Source: Aphrocallistes beatrix (taxonomy: Eukaryota > Porifera > Hexactinellida > Sceptrulophora > Aphrocallistidae). Taken from it: DNA of 64,000 bases. Under the pieces are notes generated by a model. It had not been told where the DNA came from. It saw only the letters and a list, made by a program, of their open reading frames with translations, and did no database searches. Shown here in pieces: positions 1 through 11,105 of this stretch; position 1 is the stretch's first letter, and every line of letters starts with the position of its first letter. The stretch spans positions 2,581,674-2,645,673 of the forward strand of contig OY725501.1 of the NCBI GenBank assembly GCA_963281255.1. The letters are read 5' to 3'. Made by a program: the position numbers and the translations under genes.

Positions 1-222
1 GTATAATGTAAATGCAGTGTTTTCCATGCACATTGCACATCGGGAGAGTCCCCTAAGGAGACTGAGGCAGACACAAAGTATCCGCAAGCCACAGCAAAGG
101 GCGAGTGTTTTAATTAAATTTCTAGTACCTACTTCAGAAAAAAATTAGGCTCTACTCAAGGAAGGCTGATAAAATTATTAGAAGTGCTCGTATATTATTG
201 AAAGTCGTATAGCGGCAGTTAC
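1..222 (-). other. Intron of the NHL gene (downstream part)
   Basis: On the minus strand this stretch lies downstream of a good splice donor (CAG|GTAACT at 222-217) that ends the first coding exon of the neighbouring gene. The reading frame meets a stop soon after the donor, as expected of intron. I see no other gene or recognised repeat here. Confidence 0.6.
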
Positions 223-1150
223 CTGTGTTAGCTATCACGACCAGGTTGTTACGAGTGGTGGACATGCCATGCGGTCTCTTCAGCTCATGCCAGCATCCAT
301 GTCCCAGCACTCTAACCATCTCATTCAGGAACTCCCCTTCCACCGTCAGCAGCTTGATGCAGTTCTTATCCGGGACGGAGACCAGCACCTTTCCTCTCGA
401 CACGGCCAGACCGTACACGGAGTTGTACCAGAGGGAGCGGTCTACCTGGAAACAGGTCCACAGTCCTAACTCTGGCTCCACCACGAACACCGTATTGTCG
501 TACCGCTTCAGAAGGAACAGGTGTCCTCCTGCGGACTTCATGTCGTGCGGCGCTATCTTCACCCCCCAGCTGTCGGGGTCCACTGTGCGTAGAGGCTCAC
601 GAGACTTGTCCACCACAACCTTGCAGGGGCGTGACAGCTGGTAGGGGACAGCCGGGTCAAACACCAGTCTCATCTGAGGCAGGTTGGAGAACTTCTTAAG
701 GACAGCCCGCACCCTCTCCTCACTCTTGAAGGCGGGCTTCCTCAGCTTAGCGGCGAGGCGGTCGATCTCCTCGTCCAAGCAGCTCGTCTTGCCCCTGTAC
801 GTGCCGAGGATGCACTGAGACGGGTCTAGGGTAGCGATCTGCTTAGTCAGACCCTCCAGCTCTCTCAGCTCCCTCTCCAACTCCTCGATATGTCCCTCCA
901 GCTCTCCGATGTACGGGCGGTACAGCTCCCGCACTCGACTGACGATCCCACTCTCGGCGTCCAGCAGGAGGCGCATGAGCATGCGGAACTCTTCCTCCAC
1001 CGTCCCCTCCATCTGCCGCTGGCTCTGCTCCACTCTGTCTCGCCGCAGCTCCAACTCGCGCTTGCTCTCCTGCAGAGATACCAGGCGAGTCTCGGCTGTC
1101 ACACTCACTTGGAAAAGACTCTTCTTTGGTCGTAAACCTTGAGTTGCCAT
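223..1150 (-). CDS. TRIM-like coiled-coil/NHL protein, first coding exon (partial)
   Basis: About 309 codons from ATG at 1150 to a donor at 223/222 (phase 1). Residues about 15-150 are Glu/Arg/Leu-rich and read as a long coiled coil like the C-terminal coil of TRIM proteins. Residues from about 175 onward have the spacing of beta-propeller NHL repeats (for example KRPHGMSTTRNNLVVIANTG just before the intron). No RING or B-box precedes the coil, so this is a TRIM-like protein without its own visible E3 module. The rest of the propeller should lie beyond the left edge. The exon is markedly GC-rich against AT-rich surroundings, as in CLP1. Family knowledge: NHL propellers bind RNA or protein. 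The specific role is unknown. Confidence 0.7.
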
Positions 1151-1288
1151 TTTCTCCTAATTACATAAAATTGGAAATTTTAACATCTAAGCTCAAGTCT
1201 ACTTTTTTCAAATAGTTGGCCTTGTTAATAGAAACTTGTTTCAGCACCATTGGCTACCGCTAATTATATAATTATTATATAATAATTA
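1151..1288. other. 5' flank of the NHL gene
   Basis: AT-rich sequence upstream (minus sense) of the start codon, ending in a TATAATTAT-type simple repeat at about 1262-1288. No TATA box could be singled out with confidence. Confidence 0.3.
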
Positions 1289-1372
1289 CAAGTACGCTTC
1301 GCTTGCTTGCGCTGCGCGGCTTGCGGACACTGTGTGTCCGCAGAGTCGCCCTGCGGGCGCCTGGAGTTACTC
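1289..1372 (-). repeat. GC-rich hairpin module, copy 1
   Basis: An 84-bp GC-rich block in AT-rich DNA. Read on the minus strand it holds three successive hairpins: AGGCGCCC-GCA-GGGCGACT, TGCGGACAC-ACA-GTGTCCGCA and a terminal CAAGCGAAGCG block ending in CTTG. Other copies lie at 2006-2092, 5188-5221, 15442-15519, 35825-35910, 38191-38275, 39178-39255 and 49395-49471. In the full copies it is the 3' end of a Helitron-like element. Here its body differs (satellite-like sequence). Confidence 0.75.
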
Positions 1373-1419
1373 AATCTAACATATTTTGGGAATTTTTCCT
1401 TTATATAAATATCGTAAAC

Positions 1420-2690
1420 AAAGGTCAACGAATAATTTCTCATATGGATCCGAAAATATAATATTCGAAATCTAGAGCACTAAAAATCCTATGTCAACCG
1501 TTGGAAGCTAGTCTCTAACCCATTTTTGTAATTTGTTTACTTTATGTATCTATTGTAACAAAAGTAAACAAATTGATCGTCAATTTTACTCGAAAATGTG
1601 ATATTCGAAATCTACACCCCTGAAAACCCCATGTCAACCGTTGAAAGCAAGTTTCTACCATATTTTTGAGATGTGTTTACTTTATGAATCTATTTTAACA
1701 AAAGTAAACAAATTGATCGTCAAATTTGCTCGAAAATATGATATTCGAAATCTACACCCCTGAAGACCCCATGTCAACCGTTGGAAGCTAGTCTCTAGCC
1801 TATTTTTGTAATTTGTTTACTTTATGTATCTATTGCAAACAAAAGTAAACAAATAATTTATCATATAGATCTGAAAATATGATATTCGAAATCTACGCCC
1901 CTGAAAACCCCATGTCAACCGTTGGAAGCTAGTCTCTAGCCTATTTTTGTAATTTGTTTACTTTATGTATCTATTGCAAACAAAAGTAAGCAAATAATTT
2001 ATCACAAGCGCGCTTCGCTTGCTTGCGCTGCGCGGCTTGCGGACACTTTGTGTCCGCAGAGTCGCCCTGCGGGCGCCTGGTGTTACTCAATCTAAACTAT
2101 TTTGATTTTTTTTCCTTTATATATATATATATATTGTAAACAAAGGTCAACGAATAATTTCTCATATGGATCCGAAAATATGATATTCGAAATCTACACC
2201 CCTAAAAACCCCATGTCAACCGTTGGAAGCTAGTTTCTAGCCTATTTTTGTAATTTGTTTACTTTATGTATCTATTGCAAACAAAAGTAAACAAATATTT
2301 TATCATATCAATCTGAAAATATGATATTCGAAATCTACACCCCTAAAAACCCCATGTCAACCGTTGGAAGCTAGTTTCTAGCATATTTTTGAGATTTGTT
2401 TACTTTATGTATCTATTGTAAACAAAAGCAAACAAATAATTTATCATATCGATCTGAAAATATGATATTCGAAATCTACACCCCTAAAAACCCCATTTCA
2501 ACCGTTGGAAGCTAGTCTCTAGTCTATTTTTGTAATTTGTTTACTTTATGTATCTATTGTAAACAAAAGTAAACAAACAATTTATCATATCGATCTGAAA
2601 ATATGATATTCGGAATCTACACCCCTAAAAACCCCATGTCAACCGTTGGAAGCTAGTCTCTAGCATTATTTTCAAAATTCATCAAATGGT
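1420..2690 (+). repeat. Satellite array, about 140-bp monomer, ~8 copies
   Basis: The block ATATTCGAAATCTACACCCC ... CCATGTCAACCGTTGGAAGC ... TTTGTTTACTTTATGTATCT recurs at about 1463, 1601, 1740, 1881, 2181, 2319, 2465 and 2605, with spacing near 140 bp. The array is interrupted at 2006-2092 by a GC-rich hairpin module. A single diverged monomer occurs at about 5770-5850 inside duplicated unit 1, with the same right flank (GGTGTGAAAATATG ... TTAATTGCTATACACT). Units 2-4 lack it. Confidence 0.85.
2006..2092 (-). repeat. GC-rich hairpin module, copy 2
   Basis: Same three-hairpin module as at 1289-1372, inserted in the satellite array. It differs in loop bases (AAA instead of ACA) while keeping the stems. 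Confidence 0.75.
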
Positions 2691-2829
2691 GTGAAAATAT
2701 GTATATAAAGGTGTGAAAATATGCACATAATTTTTTTTAATTGCTATACACTATAATACATTTAAGATATTAAACATAAGTTGTAGCTTTGGAGTATTAT
2801 TAATAATGACGATCTAATGGAGTGTCGTA

Positions 2830-3020
2830 CACTCCATTATATAATTATTATATAATTATTATATAATTATTATATAACTATTATATAATTATTATATAAT
2901 TATATAATAATTATTATATAATTATTATATAATAATTATATAATTATTATATAATTATTATATAATTATTATATAATTATTATATAATTATTATATAATT
3001 ATTATATAATTATATAATTA
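2830..3020. repeat. AT-only simple repeat (TATAATTAT)n
   Basis: About 190 bp made almost entirely of ATTATATA/TATAATTAT units. It is self-complementary and likely to form cruciforms or assemble poorly. Confidence 0.9.
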
Positions 3021-3034
3021 CTTTAGTATATCGT

Positions 3035-3524
3035 ATTACTGAAGATTGTTGGAAAAATATAAATGGATATACTATTTGACAAAAAATGTTATTTTCTACG
3101 ATTTTGAACCTAGGTAGCGAAATCAGTAGAACTTCTCTAAATCGGAGGGCTCGAGCCCCCAGAATTTCGATAGTGATCCCTGCATTTCCCACTTCTGGGG
3201 ATAAAAGATGTAATACATCTTAATTAGCTGAAAATATAATCCACCTTCTTACCTAGGAAACACCTTATACTAAAAACCAAAACCGCGAACGTCGAGACTT
3301 CCTCGACGTTCGCGGTTTCGACTATCCACGAAAAATATTTGGTTGCAAGTTTTACCAGTTACGGCCATCCTGGATATTCGCGGTTTCATCACATTTGTAT
3401 TAGTAGATTTTATGTTTTTAGTATAAGGTGTTTCCTACGTGTATGTATGAAGGTGGATTATATTTTCAGCTAATTAAGATGTGTCACATCTTTTATCCCC
3501 AGGAGTGGGAAATGCAGGGATCAC
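3035..3524. repeat. Long palindrome (foldback element) with central hairpin
   Basis: The left arm (3035 to about 3280) is the reverse complement of 3320-3524 continued at 4540-4700 once the hAT insertion is removed. Nested layers are the TAGGAAACACC...GGTGTTTCCTA arms and, at the centre (about 3281-3318), a 16-bp perfect hairpin AACCGCGAACGTCGAG/CTCGACGTTCGCGGTT. Short derivatives holding only the outer CTGCATTTCCCACTTCTGGG arms are at 12530-12603 and 28466-28535. Confidence 0.75.
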
Positions 3525-4531
3525 CAGGCCCTATGAGAGGGGGGCCAGTAGGGCCATTTGGCCCGGGCCTCCAACTCCAAGGGGGCCTCCTCACCCTCCA
3601 AGGTCTCACAAAAATAGACAGGGTTCATGATAATAATTAATGATATATTCTATTTTACAATATTTGGATTATGTAGTGTTTGCAGTGTTGTTAACTTATA
3701 ACCGTGACTGTATTTTCAACATTTAGTGAAAACCCAGTCGTTTCGATTATATTACACTCAATCAATGTTGCCATATCATGAACAAAGTTCATAGATTTGG
3801 CTATTTTATGAACTTTTGACTTGTGACATGAATATGACACGAACTTTTACTTTTGGCATGAACATGGCATAAACTTGGCATGACATGCTAAGCAGTTCAT
3901 CTAGCAACAATGCACTCTATGGACAAAGTAGTCATACACCCCAATATTTTCAATACAAATTGTTATAACACTAATCCATTTGTGAAGTCAATAACATTTA
4001 ATTAGTAACATAATACAGTAAATGTAGCTAAAAATTCGTTTCCTTTACATTCAAATTACTCACTTTACAAACATTTAACATCCTTCAACTTTGGTATTTT
4101 CGGAATTTGTTACCCTATAACATATATCACGAATTGCCACCATTGTACGTATATGATGGCATTGGTGATACGAAGTGGAACAGTTTAAAATGTTTAACAT
4201 GGGAAAGTAAACGAGTGGAAAGTTTATACTTGTAAATTGAGTAATTCGAATGTGAAGTAATCGAAGTTAAATTAAGCGTCTCTCTTACAGATTAAATGCC
4301 CTTTACTCGCTAAATAGCTTAGTATGAATACTTTAGTCCAGGCAGTGTATACTTTATTAGATATGAAAAGGAAATTAGAAAGTGGTGCTAGCAAAAGACG
4401 AAGAAAACAACTAGATGAAGCATCAGCGAATTATCGTATAATATTTCTCACTTCTCATGTTTTTATTTATTAGAATTGTAGTCTAAATTCTAGCAGTGGC
4501 CCGGGCCTCTCTGATTCTCTCAGAGGCCCTG
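3525..4531. mobile_element. Nonautonomous hAT element with 8-bp TSD
   Basis: Ends CAGGCCCTATGAGAGG...AGAGGCCCTG, flanked by the perfect 8-bp duplication GGGATCAC (3517-3524 and 4532-4539). The empty site is visible in the sister copies near 12596 and 28533. It is 1007 bp with no transposase reading frame. Eight-bp duplications and CAGGG-type ends indicate hAT. Short catgaac-type repeats lie at about 3770-3900. Confidence 0.85.
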
Positions 4532-5187
4532 GGGATCACTATCGAAATTCTGGGGGCTCGAGCCATCCGATTTAGAGAAGCTCCACTGATTTCGCTACGT
4601 AGGTTCAAAATCGTAAAAATAACATTTTTTGTCAAATAGTATATCCACTATCTCCAATGCTTGATTTTTTCCCAACAATCTTCTCTAAAATCAATTTCGA
4701 AGTCATTGAAGTGAACGTAATTTGTTTAGACTAGAAGCTCATACCGAAATGCCTCGCTTCTCAAGTAAATTAAGTGTGATAATTGGTCAAGTTAGCATTT
4801 GTAATATTCATCGCATTTATGCTTCAGAAATTAGTCAATCTAAAGATGGCGTTGCATTGCAATTGATCAACAAATAATTATGATAAGAAATTATGGTTTG
4901 CATTGATTTTGGGAAGGTCGTAGCTTTAGAAGGGGGCTGAATGGCATTCTATGAGGAGGAATAATTTCACGATTACATAGCATTAAGGGCGTGATAACAA
5001 TGTTATCATGGAAGTGGGAGCTTTGGGGGAAGAATACAATTTCAGGAGGAAGCTTAAAAGCATTTATTAAAATAATGGATCTAGATATCGTCAAAATTGT
5101 AATCTACGACATGCTACGTATAATATTCATATTTAGGTAATGTAGTTACTGGTATGCACTCGTACAATTGAATATTTTTGAACGTTT

Positions 5188-5221
5188 AGCGGCGCAGCGC
5201 AAGCAAGCGAAGCGCGCTTGT
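5188..5221 (+). repeat. Terminal fragment of the GC-rich hairpin module
   Basis: Only the last 34 bp (GCGGCGCAGCGCAAGC to CGCGCTTGT) remain. Sister units have about 440 bp of other sequence at this place, so an insertion followed by deletion is likely. Confidence 0.6.
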
Positions 5222-6009
5222 ATTAATAATGATTCATGAATGGTCGGGAGTCGGGACGGCAGCTAAAATTGGAACGGGCGGAGATGGTGATCAAGTGATT
5301 TAGTTTACATGGCATTATGTATCTACTGCGAATGGCGAAAATTCATCTCTGGAAATTTTGCTCACGGAATTTCGTCTCATGAATATTTTTTTCTGAAGTT
5401 TTCGGTTTCGTAAAACATATGAGATGAAAGATATTATATAATTATCTCTAATAATGACGTTGTTTATTTTTCCATATTTTAAAGGTTTCTAAATATTTAA
5501 GGTTTGCATCATCGCACTTTTCGGTTTAATTTCTTCTAATTTCACTACTTTCGCGCTTGCTTACCTGTTTCTCAAGCAAAATCCCCAGTTTCGCGTTTTT
5601 TCAACATACTCCACTCCAAGACCCTCAACTTCCGCCCTTTCCATATGATTTCCCTTTATGTTATAATCTCTAATAAGACAAAATTCCCAAGAAACTAAAT
5701 TTCCAGAGACGAAAATTCCATTCACATCTAGTATTGTAAACAAAACAAACTATTCATCATAAAGTTTCGAAAATACGACATTCGGAATCTACACCCTTAC
5801 TTAATAACCCTATGTCAGCCGTTGGAAGCTAATCTAGCATATGTTTAAAAATTCGTCAAAAGGTATGATAATATGTAAGTATATAAAGGTGCGAAAATAT
5901 ACATATCAACTTCTTAATTGCTATACACTGAACAAATTAACACATGTATATTTACAGAAGAATCACTAACAACCATTGCCAGTTCTTCAATCAATTAAAC
6001 AAACAAAAA

Positions 6010-6780
6010 TCCTAGCGTTTTCTTATAATGTGATAAGATTTGAGGAACTAAGTGCTCTAGGGGCCCGAATAAACGGGCCTCCCCGCTTATTAATTTTTGA
6101 AAAAATTTCCACCCCCCTCCCCCCGCCTATTCCAACCTCCCCATTTATTAAATTTTATACTAATTGAAACTTGAATTTTTACAAACCATAGTTTCTGACT
6201 TGATGTTCTGAATCAGTTAGAATTCTCTACTATAATATTGTACTTTATTCTAATTACGTAGGCGTAAATATATGCTCGAATTTCTTTTTGTTGATTTTAA
6301 TAATTAAATAATAATTAAATCCTATTAGCATGACCCCCCCCGTTTATTCGGACCCCTAGAGTATATGATGTTGTGGTATCTGCAATTTATTATTCCATTA
6401 GATTATACTCCTCATTCCATTAGCACCGTCGTTCTATTTACGTCGTATCTTATTCCACCTTGATAACCATATCATTCTTGCTATCTGTAATTAGCGATGA
6501 TGTTAACAGTAAAATAAATTGGATGGCTCTAATGGGAAATAATATAGTTCCATATCTAGTTCCACCTTGATAATGCTATCATTCTTGCTATCTGTAATTA
6601 GTGATGATGTTAACAGTAAAATAAATTGTATGGCTTTAATGGGAATAATTTATTCCATGATGCTAATGCTAGAAATTCGCCTTGAATATGACGGATGGCA
6701 CCACATTCTGGCATAGGCATAATTATATTCAATAATTTTTTCACATTATGCATGCATTACAGTCATATTTAAGGACAATT
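6010..6780. repeat. Left arm of a ~450-bp inverted repeat around the unit core
   Basis: The segment from GAGGAACTAAGT through TTTACGTCGTATCTTATTC to the AAGGACAATTT..ACTTTGTAATT block is the imperfect reverse complement of about 9740-10140. It is present in all units. The arms enclose about 3 kb of noncoding DNA, and the Maf-like promoter lies at the outer edge of the right arm. Confidence 0.65.
6055..6361. mobile_element. MITE in the left arm
   Basis: About 300 bp with ends GGGGCCCGAATAAACGGG...CCCGTTTATTCGGACCCC, splitting the inverted-repeat arm that is continuous in the right arm. No coding potential. Confidence 0.6.
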
Positions 6781-6952
6781 TCTACTTTGTAATTTTAGTG
6801 TTTTTTTTATCTGTACACAAATGATCATAATAATCATAACATGGATATTACCCATGTAAATCATTCTATTTTCTAAACAGGTGAAGCATTTATACATTTA
6901 TAGAACAATAAGTTGCCATCGACAGTGGGTTATTTTTTAAAAATCATAATTC

Positions 6953-7079
6953 CAGCCATAACCTCGTTAATAATAACACGGATAATACGAACAGGTATTT
7001 GTCCTCTAATACGAATTCCAGATGATACGAAAGAATCTCGACCATATCCTCGTGTTTGTATTAACGAGGTTCTACAGTA
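6953..7079. mobile_element. pogo/Tc1-like MITE
   Basis: Short element with inverted ends containing ACCTCGTTAATA...TATTAACGAGGTTCTAC. Related copies at 30727-30883 and 37429-37585. Confidence 0.6.
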
Positions 7080-8699
7080 GTACATTTAAAATATTTAAAA
7101 GTTGTTTTCAAAAGAATAAAATTGAGGGAACTTAGAATATTCTCGAAAATAATAGCCCACCTTCAAAGAATAATGACCCACCCAAAGTACGTGCGAATAG
7201 TTCCTACTATCCCTTAGGCTTAGATTCTTTGAATAATCATTTATAGCATAGATTCTCTTTCCACCTATAAAGTCACTGGAAATGTTACTTTTTATACTTT
7301 TATCTTTTAGCTTAATAATAATATTTCATCAAATAGAAAATGGTGCAAGTAAAAAAAGATCAAACGTCCGGGTTACCACTCCAAGATTCGTGATATTCAC
7401 TTCTCTTTTTTAGAAAACATTCCCCTAGAAATTAGGCGAACTTACAATGAAATATTTATTCATTTCAAATAATGATTATTACCTTTTTCCGAACGAATCA
7501 GCTCCGTCAACAATTGTTATTTTGATTCAGCTAATCGAGTTTTCTATAATTTTGGGTCAGATTCAATAATACAAAAATATGTAATATTGTTACATATTGG
7601 CTTGAAAGTACGTTTTAATTATAAAAACGATGATTTGATAATATCTACCCGATTATAGCCATATCATTGTAACATCACTAATTAAGCTTCGGTTATGCTA
7701 CAGCAATCTAATAGTTGTTTTGTGATTTTTTAATATATTTAAGTTGTCCATTCCGACTAATTTTTTACAATTAAATTGCTGCATGTGTTAAGAACCAATT
7801 AAATGAATAATTAATTAGTTATTGTATTCTCTCCCGGAATATTTCATAGAAAGTATCGTCTACTATGTATATTTAATTTTTAAATATAGTTCGAGAGACC
7901 GATAGAGTAGCCCCAGTAAGTAACTAAGGGAATGCGAAATGTTAAATATCAAGAAATATTAATGTTAGAACTCTCTACATAAGTTTCAAATTTTGCACAG
8001 TGGAATGCCTTATATTACTACGTTAGATTGCATTTCTATCGTGAAATATGAAATACACGAACAAGTGGCAACACATCAAAAAGGCCTTCATAGTGCAGTT
8101 GTTCCACATGTTTAGAGCAATAAACGCATCCAACACTTATTCAATCTATTTTAGGAAAAAATGCAATCATACTTAGGAAAGATATAATAATATAAAAATA
8201 ATAATTTTGTCATTGGTTATACAAATTATTAGAATATGATAAACAGTTAAATATTCCTAACTAAGGAAAAACCAAGTTTTTAGTTCGAAACTTTGTTGGA
8301 GAAGATTAGTGAATAACCCCAGGTCTAGATACAAACTAAAACTCAATCAAAATGATTAGTCTGTGTGAATTATTAAAAATAATTATTTTATAATTATTTA
8401 AATTTAATAAGTAAAAAGGAATGGAAAGTTCTCAGTCCTCAAATAGGTCAATGGGCTTAATAATATCGATTTTGGAATGATTAAGTTTCAGGAGATGTCA
8501 CTATCTACCTTGCGTATCATATTAGTGCTTTAGAATTTGAAACTGTAAAAAAGCCCAATTTGGGGTTAAAAAGATGTCAAATTTGTTAGGATTTTGCTAA
8601 TCGACTTAAAATTGTCTCCTCTGTAAACTGTATGGTCCAGAATCGCAGTTAGTGTGATGTGAAGTCAAAGGTTTCACAAAATTTGAGCTTATTTTGACT

Positions 8700-8960
8700 T
8701 CAAATTTGTACACACCAGTGTTATCTTATCATGAACTTTTTGGTTGTGGCATGAACATGGCAAGAACTTTCTACCTTTGGATTGAATATGGAGAAATATT
8801 TCTTTAATTTGGCATGAACTTTTTCGATTTGGCATGAAGATGGCATGTACATTTGAGTTTTGGCGAGAACTTTCCATGAACATTTAATGCTGTATGGTAT
8901 AAACTTGGCGTGAACATCTGAAGATATGTGGCATGAACATGCTAAACAACTCATCTGGCA
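8700..8960 (+). repeat. Cluster of short catgaac repeats
   Basis: GGCATGAAC(A/T)T-type 10-20-bp motifs are repeated many times. The cluster recurs in the other units (about 17750-17940, 32550-32765) and within the hAT at 3770-3900. The open frames across it are by-products of the repeat, not genes. Confidence 0.6.
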
Positions 8961-9739
8961 ACGCAGGTGCCCACACTCTCCTCTGATATTTTCTTTCGCT
9001 GAGATTAAAATTAGGTTAAATTTATATCAGAAAGTGGCTTTAAAAATAAAACCATTCGAATATATGATACACTTGCAACACTCAGTATATTCCATTTCTC
9101 TATCTAGCTGAGAAATTTGTGAAAAATTTCAATGTACGTATAATCTATTATTTTCGCACGCATTTTTTCGAAAAGTGTCTTTAAAATGCCACTTTTACCT
9201 GGGGTCTTTTCTATTTATAGTCTGGATCCCAAATTTATATGGCTTCCCCGCCCAAAATGGCTTAAACAGGAAATGAAGCAACACATTCCTGGTATAGGTG
9301 GGGATTTATTAAAGGAGCGCCTATTAATGGTCTGATAATTACATAGTAAAGGCAGCTTTGAAAGACCATCATCGAACCTGAGTCTTCATGAGATTTAAAA
9401 ATAATCCGCCGTTATTTAGTCATATTACAAACAAGCAGATGTTGGACACTTGAAGCAAGATGCTAATTAGACTTTACAACTTACTTCGACATTATACGTA
9501 CGTTTAAGTTTCGAACAAAAATATATTAAATTTTTTATGATATATTGAACTGATCTAGCGTGATATGCCCATTGGAAAATTTCAATCCAAGATGTGCCAC
9601 CCTAGGTTAGCTTCAAATTGCAGAATGCAGGACATACCTCTGCAACTCCAGGAATTATCCACATGCAGATTGTTGCCCAGGAAATATCTCCCCCTCCGTA
9701 AATAATTATAATATTTTTGAATATTAATAATTTAAGTGG

Positions 9740-10140
9740 GTCAATAACAAAGTTGGATTATTATTTTTGTATAAGTATAATTATTACACAATATTAGAAA
9801 ATATACTCGTAACACAAACCATTCATAATTACAAAGTAAAAATTGTCCTTTTAATGTGACTGATATTATTGAGTAGAATTCCCTAGAAGTGTGGTGATAT
9901 CCGCGATATTTGAAGGTTTTATTACTATCTTGAAACAATACTACTTGCATTTCCCGTTAGAGCCATCCGATTTCTTTGAATGTTCATCACTAGTTAACAG
10001 ATAACAAAAATGATCTGATTATTCAGAATAAGATACGACGTAAATAGAATGATGCTGCTAATGAATGACGGAGAGTCTAATAGAAATGAGTAATAAATTT
10101 CAGGTACCACAACATCATATACTTAGTTCCTCAAACAACT
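9740..10140. repeat. Right arm of the ~450-bp inverted repeat around the unit core
   Basis: Imperfect reverse complement of the left arm (about 6010-6780). It ends within 10 bp of the TATA box of the Maf-like gene. Confidence 0.6.
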
Positions 10141-10147
10141 ATAAATA
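10140..10147 (+). promoter_or_regulatory. TATA box of Maf-like gene 1
   Basis: TATAAATA lies 80 bp before the ATG, allowing a roughly 50-base leader. The same box and leader precede copies 2 and 3. Confidence 0.55.
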
Positions 10148-10227
10148 AGCTAGACAGATTTTACAACACAAATTATCCAACCGATTAGATACCAAAAGAA
10201 ACCGTCAAACTTAACAATCAATTAGAA

Positions 10228-10581
10228 ATGACAACTAACATCAAAACTACCCAAAGGCTAACTCAAGAAGACATTTCGAGTCTTAACATAAAAGATCTCA
10301 ATAAAAAGTTAAAACAGAAACAAATCTCCAAATGTGAGCAACAGGATATCAAAAAGCAACGACGAAACATAAAAATGAAGAAATACCGTAAAAATAGTCG
10401 CTTTCGGAAGACGAAAGAGTATTATACTTTGTTGGAAGAGCGCGCGCGATTATGGACTGAACTCTTTTGTTTGAATCAGGAAGTGACGCAGCTGAAAAGT
10501 CTTAAATCTTCCATTATTGCAAAAGGGCTTGACATTTCTGAAGGTGATGGTCAAAATGACGAGTTAGTGATTGTTGATTGA
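10228..10581 (+). CDS. Small Maf-like bZIP protein, copy 1
   Basis: 117 residues, the size of a minimal small Maf. Residues 11-30 match the Maf extended homology region in spacing and character (LTQEDISSLNIKDLNKKL). Residues 41-63 are a basic region (KKQRRNIKMKKYRKNSRFRK). Residues 68-89 form a leucine zipper with Leu at 68, 75, 82 and 89. The Asn of the bZIP DNA-contact signature is not at its usual place: the basic region has MKKY where Maf proteins have an Asn-containing motif, so DNA recognition may differ. A TATA box precedes it and an ATTAAA signal (10665-10670) follows, so it looks like a complete intronless gene. Copies 2 and 3 are nearly identical. A nuclear transcription factor or dominant-negative partner is the likely role (inference). 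Confidence 0.7.
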   Translation: MTTNIKTTQRLTQEDISSLNIKDLNKKLKQKQISKCEQQDIKKQRRNIKMKKYRKNSRFRKTKEYYTLLEERARLWTELFCLNQEVTQLKSLKSSIIAKGLDISEGDGQNDELVIVD

Positions 10582-10664
10582 TCCTTCTTTCCAACTCTTC
10601 AATGCCTCCCGCACTCGATTGTATATATTAATGTAGAAAATGCCTTTTTGTACTTGTGGCTGCT

Positions 10665-10670
10665 ATTAAA
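10665..10670 (+). terminator. Poly(A) signal ATTAAA of Maf-like gene 1
   Basis: ATTAAA lies 84 bp after the stop codon, followed by a T-rich stretch. It is conserved after copies 2 and 3. Confidence 0.45.
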
Positions 10671-11105
10671 GTCTTCTTGCCTAATACTCTAATTAATAAT
10701 TCACTGATAGTACTAATGCAAAGAGGTTCTATAGTAATAGTTAGTGGGAGGAAATGTGATCTTAATTACAGAATAGTTAGTGGGAGGAAATATGAACCTA
10801 ATTAAGATTTAATTAATAAATAATTCTCACTTAATGACTAGTTCTGCTATGCTCATAGTGAAACATTCCTACATTTGGACATACATTACTATGGGAACCG
10901 AATATCTTGGTTCCCCACTTATGTATTTATTTCTATTCATTCTGATGACTATGCAGCACTATTAATACATAGGCTTCGCCCCTTGCCACGTACAAAACAC
11001 TGGACTATATTGTCTTATTTCTCCGGCATAATTTCGTCAAGGCCATACACAGCAAGTTCGTCACGTTATATGATTACATAGAACCATAGCCTACTACTAC
11101 ATATA

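Noticed and set aside
225-1142. Plus-strand open frames opposite the NHL exon
   Set aside because: They mirror a GC-rich minus-strand exon with family-like protein and a good donor, and the plus frames show no domain.
1420-2690. CRISPR-like array
   Set aside because: Whole ~140-bp units repeat without unique spacers, and the DNA is eukaryotic.
8689-8954. Cys/His-rich small proteins (repeated near 17700 and 32510)
   Set aside because: They arise from the short ggcatgaac repeat, are in competing frames and are not conserved between units.
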